This document shows, one piece after another, positions 1-5,725 of a stretch of DNA of 7,125 nt. The notes beneath the pieces are model-generated. The model was not told the origin of the DNA. It saw only the letters and a list, made by a program, of their open reading frames with translations, and made no database searches. Numbering within the stretch: position 1 is the first letter of the stretch; every line of letters starts with the position of its first letter. The stretch spans positions 1 through 7,125 of the forward strand of contig DAOVGD010000110.1 of the NCBI GenBank assembly GCA_030672555.1, given 5' to 3'. The position numbers were made by a program, and so were the translations under genes. The stretch is from Desulfobacterales bacterium. GTDB lineage: Bacteria > Desulfobacterota > Desulfobacteria > Desulfobacterales > C00003106.

Positions 1-9
1 TCCTACTGC

Positions 10-108
10 AAAAGCGTGAGAAACGGCCCAAATTCCCGCAAGTTTTCGTCAAATAGGCCTGCTATTCTCCTCAAATTTGCGAAAATTTTGTCTCGTTCTC
101 ACTCTTTT
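10..108. repeat. Long imperfect inverted repeat (palindromic intergenic element)
   Basis: The left arm (10-56) and the reverse complement of the right arm (62-108) align end to end, with about 34 identical columns of 48 and one compensating one-base gap on each side, around a 5-base centre (57-61). The main paired blocks are 10-14 with 104-108, 16-25 with 94-102 (one bulged A), 29-32 with 87-90, 37-45 with 73-81 (one G-T pair), and 52-56 with 62-66. The outer end has A-runs on the left and a T-run on the right, so it could also act as a transcription terminator for a gene outside the window. It may instead be a dispersed palindromic repeat of the MITE or REP kind; no second copy lies in this window. 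The structure is seen directly; the role is unknown. Confidence 0.7.
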
Positions 109-134
109 TCGTTACGGACATAATTCTCGGACAG

Positions 135-147
135 CCTCCTAAGGAGG
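135..147 (+). promoter_or_regulatory. Shine-Dalgarno site inside a perfect inverted repeat
   Basis: CCTCCT (135-140), one central A, then AGGAGG (142-147) form a perfect 13-base inverted repeat. The right half is the Shine-Dalgarno sequence of the hydrolase gene, 5 bases before its ATG at 153. The left half is itself an anti-Shine-Dalgarno sequence. A hairpin of 4-5 G/C-rich pairs could mask the ribosome site. That this lowers or controls translation is inference. Confidence 0.6.
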
Positions 148-152
148 ACAAA

Positions 153-824
153 ATGAAGATTACCTGGCTCGGACATTCGGGATTTATGTTGGAGGCGGAA
201 GAGACCCGCGTCTTGATCGATCCTTTTCTTGAAGGAAACCCCAAGGCCCCTTACGGGATAGAGGGTGTCCCGAAAATAGACGTTATTCTCGTGACCCACA
301 GTCATGAGGATCATGGACTAAATGAGGCTATCCGGATCGCAAAGCGGGACAATGCAACAATAGTGGGTATGCACGAGGTGCATCTAAGTGTGCAAGAGGC
401 GGGGGTGAGCCAAGCTGTGGGAGGGAATATAGGCGGTACAGTTACTGTGAATAGTATACCCATAACCTTTGTACAGGCATTTCATAGCGGGATCGCAAAT
501 CCCTGTGGCTTTGTGGTATCCTTTGGAAATGAAGTGTTGTATCACACCGGAGATACCGGCCTGTTCGGAGACATGGCCCTGATAGCTGAACTGTACCATC
601 CTACCATCTTTTTCTGTCCTATCGGCTCTGTATACACGATGGATGCAAAGCAGGCGGACAGGGCCGTAGAGTTAGTCCAGCCCAGGGTTGTCATCCCCAT
701 GCATTTTGGCACATTTCCGGTCTTGGATGATGAAACAAAATTCCTGGATCTGGTGGGTGACCGCTATCGGGTCGAAGTGTTTAAGCCTGGGGAGACAAAG
801 GAAATTGGTCAAATGGTCGAGTAG
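153..824 (+). CDS. Metal-dependent hydrolase, UPF0173 / metallo-beta-lactamase fold
   Basis: This 223-residue protein is a small, single-domain cytosolic metallo-beta-lactamase-fold hydrolase of the UPF0173 group (B. subtilis YtkL type, similar length). The start MKITWLGHSGF is typical of the group. Metal ligands are visible in order: HSHEDH at residues 49-54, His111 in FHSG, Asp134 in HTGDTG, and His184 in PMHFGTF near the C-terminus. Together they make a complete two-metal site, so the enzyme should be active. There is no signal peptide or membrane segment. The substrate is not known for the family, so none is given here. The ATG at 153 is favoured by the Shine-Dalgarno AAGGAGG ending at 147. 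The gene stands alone on its strand and converges on lon with an 11-bp gap. The family call is firm; the reaction is open. Confidence 0.95.
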   Translation: MKITWLGHSGFMLEAEETRVLIDPFLEGNPKAPYGIEGVPKIDVILVTHSHEDHGLNEAIRIAKRDNATIVGMHEVHLSVQEAGVSQAVGGNIGGTVTVNSIPITFVQAFHSGIANPCGFVVSFGNEVLYHTGDTGLFGDMALIAELYHPTIFFCPIGSVYTMDAKQADRAVELVQPRVVIPMHFGTFPVLDDETKFLDLVGDRYRVEVFKPGETKEIGQMVE

Positions 825-835
825 TCAAGTCGTCA

Positions 836-3202
836 TCACTCCCCGAACGCTGTCTTGAGCACCTCGCCCATCTTGTCTACGAAGTGAAACTGGATACTCT
901 TGCGGACCTTTTTGGGGATATCCTCCAGATCCTTTTTGTTCCATTTTGGTATGATGACAGTCTTTATTCCTCTTCGATGGGCTGCCAGGATCTTCTCTTT
1001 AACCCCGCCAACCGGGAGGACTTGACCCCTTAAGGTAATCTCTCCTGTCATGGCGAGATCTTTGATAACCGGCTTCTGCTTCAGCATAGATACGAGTGCG
1101 GTGAGCATAGCCACACCAGCAGAGGGACCATCCTTGGGAATCGCCCCTGCCGGAACATGGATATGAATATCATGTTTGGTAAAAAAATCCTCCGGTACTC
1201 CCAGGGTCTTTGCATTGCTTCGTATGTAGCTGAGCGCTGCTGTCGCCGACTCCTTCATTACGTCTCCGAGTTGTCCGGTCAGCGTCAGTCCCTGTTTACC
1301 GTTCATCCTGGTCGCCTCTATGAAAAGAAGTTCACCGCCCGCTGGGGTCCATGCCAGGCCTGTAACCACGCCTGGTGTAGAAGTTCTCATCCCGGTCTCA
1401 GAGTAAAAGCGAACAGGTCCCAAGAATTTTTGGGGATCATTTGCCTTGATATGGGTTAGTTCCTTTTTACCTTCCGCCACCTGGCGTGCAACGCCCCTGC
1501 ATATGCTTGCAATCTCCCGTTCCAGATTTCTCAGCCCCGCTTCCCGGGTGTATCCTGATATAAGAGCTTTAATCGCCGGGGTGCTGAACTTAATATATTC
1601 CTTGGTGAGCCCGTGGGCTTCTATTTGTCGCGGTATTAGAAATCGCTTTGCAATCTTTACCTTTTCTTCGTCAGTATATCCCGGGAGATCCAGGACCTCC
1701 ATACGATCCCTTAATGCAGGTGGGATAGTGTCGAGTATATTGGCAGTGGTGATAAACATTACCTTGGACAGATCAAAGGGAACGTCAAGATAATGGTCAG
1801 AAAAAGAAAAGTTCTGCTCAGGATCAAGGACTTCTAAGAGGGCCGACGACGGGTCTCCGCGGAAGTCAGCCCCGACCTTGTCGATCTCATCAAGCATAAA
1901 GAGGGGATTGTTCGAGCCGGCCCGTCGAATCCCCTGGATAATACGTCCTGGAAGGGCCCCAACGTATGTGCGGCGGTGCCCTCTTATTTCCGCCTCATCT
2001 CTTACACCTCCTAACGATATCCTGTGGAACTTTCGGCCCAACGCCCGCGCAATGGAGCGGCCTAAAGAGGTTTTGCCTGTTCCGGGTGGCCCCGCGAAAC
2101 AGAGTATGGGCCCTTTTGTGTCGGATTTCAGCTTGCGCACGGCAAGGTATTCTAAAACCCGCTTCTTAACTTTTTCCAATCCGTAGTGGTCCTCATCCAA
2201 CACTTTCTGTGCCTTTTTAACATCAAGGTTGTCCGTTGTGCTTTCATTCCATGGAAGCGCGGTAAGCCAGTCCAGGTATGTGGCAGCCACAGTATATTCA
2301 GATGAAGAAGGATGCATCCGAGCTAATCGATTCAATTCACGTTCCGCCTCTTTTTTTGCTTCTTCCGGAAGTTTCTTTTCTTCGATTTTTGTACGGTATT
2401 CTTCTACTTCTACCGACCTTTCGTCCTTTTCACCCAATTCTTCCTTGATTGTTTTGAGTTGTTGACGAAGATAATATTCCCGTTGACTCTTATCAATGTC
2501 CTGCTTTACCTGGGATTGGATCTTTTGACCCAGCTTCAATATTTGAAGCTCTCGATTGATGAGATTGTTTACTTTTTGTAGCCGTTTTTTGACGTCGATA
2601 TTCTCCAGAATTGATTGCTTTTCTTCCTTGGACAGATTAAGACTGGAGGCGATCAGGTCTGCTAATATACCCGGTTCCTCGATTGACTTGACAAGCGCTC
2701 CCAACTCCTTGGGGAGATAGGGGGAAAGCTCCAATACATTCTTGAACAACCCCACCAGGTTGTTCATAAGCGCATCAACCTCAAGGTCCTTGACCACCGT
2801 GTCGGTTATAGGCTCAATCTTAGCGCGGAGATACGGCTTCTTTTCAACATATTCTATGATCTTAAACCGGCTCAGGCCCTGGACCAGTATCTGAATTCCT
2901 TTCTCATCTGACTGGGCCATTCTAAGGATCATAGCGGCTGTCCCGATACTGTACAGATCTTCAGCTTCATGAGGACCGGCCGTTTCTTTCTTTTTTGAGA
3001 CTACCAGGCCAACGATACGGTCTTTACCCATTGCGTCATCGACCAGATGTTTAGATTCCTCCTGCCAGACCAACAGGGGTAGCACCATTCGCGGGAAGAG
3101 GGTCATGTCAAGAACGGGCAGTATTGGTAGGATTTCAGGGAGCTTGGTTGAATCAGTACCACCCAGAGGACTACTTTCAGGTTGTTTTTCATTTTCATTC
3201 AT
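836..3202 (-). CDS. lon: ATP-dependent endopeptidase Lon (LonA type)
   Basis: Lon is a cytosolic, homohexameric AAA+ serine protease that unfolds and degrades damaged proteins and some short-lived regulators. At 788 residues this is a full-length LonA. After a polar tail of about 20 residues comes the N-terminal substrate-binding domain (LPILPVLDMTLFPRMVLPL, from about 25). A helical, coiled-coil-prone linker (about 195-290) carries the family signature REYYLRQQLKTIKEELG at 241-257. The AAA+ module has Walker A GPPGTGKT 371-378, Walker B FMLDEIDK 435-442, sensor-1 region TTAN 485-488, an arginine finger in DRMEV (Arg500) and a sensor-2 arginine near 558. The protease domain has catalytic Ser694 in PKDGPSAG and Lys737 in GGVKEK, the usual Ser-Lys dyad. 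A GGGAGA at 3211-3216 lies 8 bases before the ATG and supports this start. hsp20 lies 113 bp upstream on the same strand, so both may be read from the hsp20 promoter. Nothing is missing or broken. Confidence 0.98.
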   Translation of the reverse strand: MNENEKQPESSPLGGTDSTKLPEILPILPVLDMTLFPRMVLPLLVWQEESKHLVDDAMGKDRIVGLVVSKKKETAGPHEAEDLYSIGTAAMILRMAQSDEKGIQILVQGLSRFKIIEYVEKKPYLRAKIEPITDTVVKDLEVDALMNNLVGLFKNVLELSPYLPKELGALVKSIEEPGILADLIASSLNLSKEEKQSILENIDVKKRLQKVNNLINRELQILKLGQKIQSQVKQDIDKSQREYYLRQQLKTIKEELGEKDERSVEVEEYRTKIEEKKLPEEAKKEAERELNRLARMHPSSSEYTVAATYLDWLTALPWNESTTDNLDVKKAQKVLDEDHYGLEKVKKRVLEYLAVRKLKSDTKGPILCFAGPPGTGKTSLGRSIARALGRKFHRISLGGVRDEAEIRGHRRTYVGALPGRIIQGIRRAGSNNPLFMLDEIDKVGADFRGDPSSALLEVLDPEQNFSFSDHYLDVPFDLSKVMFITTANILDTIPPALRDRMEVLDLPGYTDEEKVKIAKRFLIPRQIEAHGLTKEYIKFSTPAIKALISGYTREAGLRNLEREIASICRGVARQVAEGKKELTHIKANDPQKFLGPVRFYSETGMRTSTPGVVTGLAWTPAGGELLFIEATRMNGKQGLTLTGQLGDVMKESATAALSYIRSNAKTLGVPEDFFTKHDIHIHVPAGAIPKDGPSAGVAMLTALVSMLKQKPVIKDLAMTGEITLRGQVLPVGGVKEKILAAHRRGIKTVIIPKWNKKDLEDIPKKVRKSIQFHFVDKMGEVLKTAFGE

Positions 3203-3315
3203 GATTCGTTTCTCCCAATATTAAGGTAGCACGGTTCGCTCCAAAAAGATGACACAAATAGACTCATCAGACACTTTTTATGAGATCTCAGGTACGGATT
3301 TTTGCGAAAGTACTC
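3203..3315 (-). other. hsp20-lon spacer with small palindromes; possible partial attenuator
   Basis: This 113-bp spacer has no ORF of note. It holds a perfect 10-bp palindrome TGAGATCTCA (3281-3290). On the minus strand there is also a weak hairpin, GATGA and TCATC with an 11-base loop (3248-3268), followed directly by five T (3243-3247). That looks like a leaky terminator or attenuator between hsp20 and lon, but five pairs are few. The outer A-run (3243-3247) can instead pair with the T-run at 3275-3279. I see no convincing separate promoter for lon. Confidence 0.35.
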
Positions 3316-3762
3316 TCAAACCTCCTCGATTTGAATTTTGTGTACCTTAGAGGTACGTTTGGTCATTTTAATATTTAAAAGTCCATCGTTGTAGGATGCT
3401 GTTACTTTATTTACGTCGATTGGAACCGGAAGCATTAGAATCCGTTCAAAGCCGCCGTAAGGGAGTTCAGCTAAATGATATTTTAGGACTTCGGGTCTAC
3501 GGGGCTCCTCCCTTTTGCCGGATATTTTAACGGCGCCGGAGTCTATTTCGACCACAAGGTCTTCCTTTTTTACCCCTGATGCCTCGCAGACAATCACAAT
3601 TGCATCTTCTGTTTCAAAGATATCCATCTGAGGACGCCAGACCTCTCCGGGGAGAACCGCAAGGAGGGGGTTGACACGTTGAAACATGTCATCTATAGTT
3701 TTTTGAATACGGCTGTGCATCTGTCCCAAATTTTTCCCAAAGCGAATTTTTATGTATTCCAT
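3316..3762 (-). CDS. hsp20: Small heat-shock protein, Hsp20 / alpha-crystallin family
   Basis: This 148-residue protein is an ATP-independent holdase that binds partly unfolded proteins in the cytosol and keeps them refoldable. The length is normal for bacterial small heat-shock proteins. Residues 1-40 form a variable N-terminal arm that includes the FxRxNPLLAV-like stretch. The alpha-crystallin domain starts around WRPQMDIFE (42-50) and runs through EASGVKKEDLVVEI and KISGKREEP to the conserved A-x-x-x-x-G-L-L motif (Ala122 to Leu129, ASYNDGLL). The C-terminal tail has the I-x-I anchor IQI (143-145) that links subunits in oligomers. The ATG at 3762 is supported by AAGGAGA (3768-3774) five bases upstream. 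It lies upstream of lon on the same strand, making a chaperone-protease pair. A sigma70-like promoter precedes it; no CIRCE element or clear sigma32-type promoter was seen. Confidence 0.96.
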   Translation of the reverse strand: MEYIKIRFGKNLGQMHSRIQKTIDDMFQRVNPLLAVLPGEVWRPQMDIFETEDAIVIVCEASGVKKEDLVVEIDSGAVKISGKREEPRRPEVLKYHLAELPYGGFERILMLPVPIDVNKVTASYNDGLLNIKMTKRTSKVHKIQIEEV

Positions 3763-3764
3763 TG

Positions 3765-3780
3765 GTATCTCCTTAAATAC
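3765..3780 (-). promoter_or_regulatory. Ribosome binding site of hsp20 in the loop of a small hairpin
   Basis: On the minus strand GTAT (3777-3780) and ATAC (3765-3768) flank the Shine-Dalgarno AAGGAGA and can pair over four bases, plus a possible U-G. This leaves most of the ribosome site in a 6-8 base loop. The hairpin is weak and A/U rich. It could respond to temperature, as leaders of small heat-shock genes sometimes do, but that is speculation. Confidence 0.35.
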
Positions 3781-3881
3781 AGCTCGTCTTTAATTCTTCT
3801 ATAAACTGGGATCATACACATTTGATTAGACTTTTAATACAAATTTTAAAATAAACTTTAACCCCGGACTAAATTTATTAT

Positions 3882-3910
3882 ATTATAGAGAAGGTGTCGG
3901 ATTTTAACAA
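3882..3910 (-). promoter_or_regulatory. Putative sigma70-type promoter of hsp20 (possibly hsp20-lon)
   Basis: On the minus strand there is a perfect -10 box TATAAT (3882-3887), a 17-bp spacer, and a -35 box TTGTTA (3905-3910, four of six consensus bases). The predicted transcript start is near 3875, giving an A/T-rich leader of about 113 bases before the hsp20 ATG. Box quality and spacing are good, but the region is A/T rich and chance matches are easy. Confidence 0.55.
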
Positions 3911-3948
3911 AAGTCGGTTGAAAAAAAGACGTGCCGGTCTATTTGTAT

Positions 3949-3976
3949 TTGTGTACCACATAATACTATTTAAAAT
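3949..3976 (+). promoter_or_regulatory. Candidate sigma70-type promoter of nadE
   Basis: TTGTGT (3949-3954), a 16-bp spacer and TAAAAT (3971-3976, five of six -10 bases) suggest a start near 3983 and a leader of roughly 74 bases that would carry the hairpins before nadE. An alternative -10, CATAAT at 3959-3964, lacks a good -35. The call is tentative. Confidence 0.3.
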
Positions 3977-3988
3977 TGTTTTTGTAAA

Positions 3989-4056
3989 GGGTATCTACAG
4001 GCTGAGATGATTACGCAAGGAGACCTTAGCGTAGTCGGTTAATTCGTGAAGCGAAG
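3989..4056 (+). promoter_or_regulatory. Structured nadE 5' leader with two hairpins; TPP-riboswitch-like strings
   Basis: Hairpin 1 pairs 4008-4016 with 4029-4037 (nine pairs, two of them G-U) and, after a bulged A at 4028, 4017-4020 with 4024-4027, closing on an AGA loop (4021-4023). Hairpin 2 pairs 4043-4047 with 4051-4055 around a GAA loop, ending one base before the ATG and covering the only purine-rich stretch at Shine-Dalgarno distance. Strings that recall a TPP riboswitch occur in order: GGCTGAGATGAT (4000-4011), ACCT (4023-4026), TTAAT (4039-4043) and GCGAAG (4051-4056). The GGGTA at 3989-3993 pairs only partly with TACGC (4012-4016). The classic P3, P4 and P5 are poor, and hairpin 1 would compete. 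A structured, possibly regulatory leader is supported; the ligand and class are not. Confidence 0.4.
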
Positions 4057-5706
4057 ATGAAAATTACTATTGCACAATTGAATCCCACGATAGGCGACAT
4101 TGACGGCAACCTTGCAAAGCTAAAGAAAACATTGTCTTTCTCATGCGAGGATTCTCCGGACCTTGTCGTTTTTCCCGAGCTGTTTCTGGTGGGATACCCC
4201 CCCTATGATTTTTTGCAGAATGACCAATTTGTTAAAAAGGCGGAAAGAGGGGTACAAGAGATCGTTGAGGAATCAACAAAATATCCCCGGACAGGTATAT
4301 TATTCGGTACTGTACAACGCACGGGCAAAAAGGTGGGGACAGGTCTCTACAATTCGGCTCTTCTGGTCTGTTGCGGGGAGATCCTGGCAAGCCGGCACAA
4401 GTCATTATTGCCCACGTATGATGTTTTTGACGAAGCCCGATTTTTTGATTCAGCCCCTAATGTACAAGTAGTACAATTCAAAGAAGAGATACTTGGTATT
4501 TCGATTTGTGAGGACGCATGGAACGATCAGTCCGTATGGCGTGGGAGATATTATCCCATAGATCCGATGAGGGCCTTAGCTGAACAAGGGGCATCATTAT
4601 TTATTAATCTTTCAGCATCCCCTTTTCATGCAGGAAAGGATGAAATTAGGTACAAGCTCTTCCAAAATCATGTTCGCAAATATAGTATCCCGCTTCTTTT
4701 TGTTAATCAGGTCGGCGGAAATGACGAGCTGATCTTTGACGGAAAAAGTATGTATATAGACAGGAACGGGAAGCCCGCGCTGATTTTTCCTTCATTTGAG
4801 GAGTACATTGAAACCATAGATATCGCTACATTGCATGGCACAGATCCATATGTGCCTGAAGAAAAGATCGAATCTGTTTTCAAGGCGCTGGTTTTGGGGA
4901 TCAAGGATTACATGAGTAAGTGCGGATTTGCAAAGGTGGTTCTCGGCCTTTCCGGAGGGATCGATTCCGCAGTCACCTGCTGTTTGGCTACTGAAGCCGT
5001 AGGGAACGAGAATGTATTAGGTATTTCCATGCCCTCTTTGTATTCTTCGAAAGGGAGCATAGAAGATTCCGGAAAGCTCGCCAAGAACCTTGGAATATCG
5101 TTCAAGGTTATACCTATTTCTGATGTATTCTCTTCCTACTGCGATACACTGCAAGGGCATTTCGCGGAAAAAGAGGTCGATGTCACCGAAGAAAATATCC
5201 AGGCACGAATTCGTGGGAATATATTGATGGCTTTTTCCAACAAGTTTGGACATCTTGTTCTTTCAACCGGTAATAAAAGCGAACTGGCAGTGGGCTACTG
5301 TACCCTGTACGGAGACATGAGTGGTGGGTTGGCAGTTCTTTCCGATGTCCCCAAAACAATGGTCTGCAAATTAGCCAATTATATCAACGAAAGATCCGAA
5401 ATCATTCCACAAGAAATTATTAAAAAACCGCCCTCAGCAGAATTAAAACCGGGACAATTGGACCAGGATACACTCCCTCCATATGACATATTGGATAAGG
5501 TCCTTTTCCTTTATCTGGACGAAGGATTTTCTGATGGAGAGATCGTCCGCCAGGGATTTGATCCGAAATTAGTACAATGGCTTGTTGAAACCGTTGACAA
5601 AAACGAGTATAAAAGAAGACAGGGGGCTCCAGGCTTAAAAGTGACCAGTAAGGCTTTTGGTACGGGGAGAAGGATGCCGATTGCGGCACGGTTTGTTAGG
5701 TCGTGA
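4057..5706 (+). CDS. nadE: Glutamine-dependent NAD+ synthetase
   Basis: NadE makes NAD in the last step of both de novo and salvage synthesis: deamido-NAD + ATP + glutamine give NAD, AMP, pyrophosphate and glutamate. The 549-residue protein is the usual two-domain form. Residues 1 to about 260 are a nitrilase-type glutaminase with the full Glu-Lys-Cys triad: Glu41 in FPELFLVGYPP, Lys115 in HKSLLPTYDVFDE and Cys151 in ISICEDAW. Residues from about 270 to the end are the synthetase, with the ATP pyrophosphatase loop SGGIDS (299-304), STGNKSELAVGY (403-414), GDMSGGLAVLSDVPKT (419-434) and the KPPSAELKPGQ region (457-467). Ammonia should pass between the domains. The start MKITIAQLNPTIGD is canonical, but the ribosome site is weak (GAAGCGAAG directly before ATG) and may sit in a hairpin. 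A response regulator gene follows after 19 bp, so the two probably share a transcript. All key residues are intact. Confidence 0.97.
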   Translation: MKITIAQLNPTIGDIDGNLAKLKKTLSFSCEDSPDLVVFPELFLVGYPPYDFLQNDQFVKKAERGVQEIVEESTKYPRTGILFGTVQRTGKKVGTGLYNSALLVCCGEILASRHKSLLPTYDVFDEARFFDSAPNVQVVQFKEEILGISICEDAWNDQSVWRGRYYPIDPMRALAEQGASLFINLSASPFHAGKDEIRYKLFQNHVRKYSIPLLFVNQVGGNDELIFDGKSMYIDRNGKPALIFPSFEEYIETIDIATLHGTDPYVPEEKIESVFKALVLGIKDYMSKCGFAKVVLGLSGGIDSAVTCCLATEAVGNENVLGISMPSLYSSKGSIEDSGKLAKNLGISFKVIPISDVFSSYCDTLQGHFAEKEVDVTEENIQARIRGNILMAFSNKFGHLVLSTGNKSELAVGYCTLYGDMSGGLAVLSDVPKTMVCKLANYINERSEIIPQEIIKKPPSAELKPGQLDQDTLPPYDILDKVLFLYLDEGFSDGEIVRQGFDPKLVQWLVETVDKNEYKRRQGAPGLKVTSKAFGTGRRMPIAARFVRS

Positions 5707-5713
5707 AGGAGGA
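5706..5713 (+). promoter_or_regulatory. Ribosome binding site of the response regulator, overlapping the nadE stop
   Basis: AAGGAGGA begins on the last base of the nadE stop codon TGA (5704-5706). Its core ends at 5712, so 13 bases separate it from the ATG at 5726, longer than usual. A TTG at 5714 is in frame but hits TGA at 5720, and a better-spaced TTG at 5719 is out of frame, so ATG 5726 is the only workable start. The overlap favours coupled translation with nadE. Confidence 0.6.
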
Positions 5714-5725
5714 TTGGATTGAACA

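Noticed and set aside
3211..3245. A promoter-like pair for lon on the minus strand (TTGGAG, 15 bp, TAATAT)
   Set aside because: The spacer is short, and the implied start would fall on the lon ribosome site, so no useful leader would remain.
3763..3910. Searched for a CIRCE element (TTAGCACTC-N9-GAGTGCTAA) or sigma32 promoter before hsp20
   Set aside because: No such pattern was seen; a sigma70-like promoter fits better.
3921..3945. A minus-strand hairpin AGAC/GTCT followed by seven T
   Set aside because: It has only four core pairs and lies just upstream of the predicted hsp20 promoter, with no minus-strand gene in the window that it would end.
4006..4030. Resemblance to the GGAGACC segment of a cobalamin riboswitch
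   Set aside because: The GCCACTG block and the rest of the cobalamin riboswitch are absent upstream; the shared loop is short and explained by hairpin 1.
4024..4046. A string like a tRNA D-arm (TAGCGTAGTCGGTTA)
   Set aside because: No acceptor stem, anticodon arm or T-arm follows; the nadE coding sequence begins within 20 bases.
4046..4060. A mini-ORF GTG-AAG-CGA-AGA-TGA overlapping the nadE ATG
   Set aside because: Only four codons, with its nearest Shine-Dalgarno string 22 bases away; it is probably chance.
4837..4856. Inverted repeat GGCACA with TGTGCC
   Set aside because: It lies inside nadE with six-base arms and an 8-base gap, which is likely chance in coding sequence.
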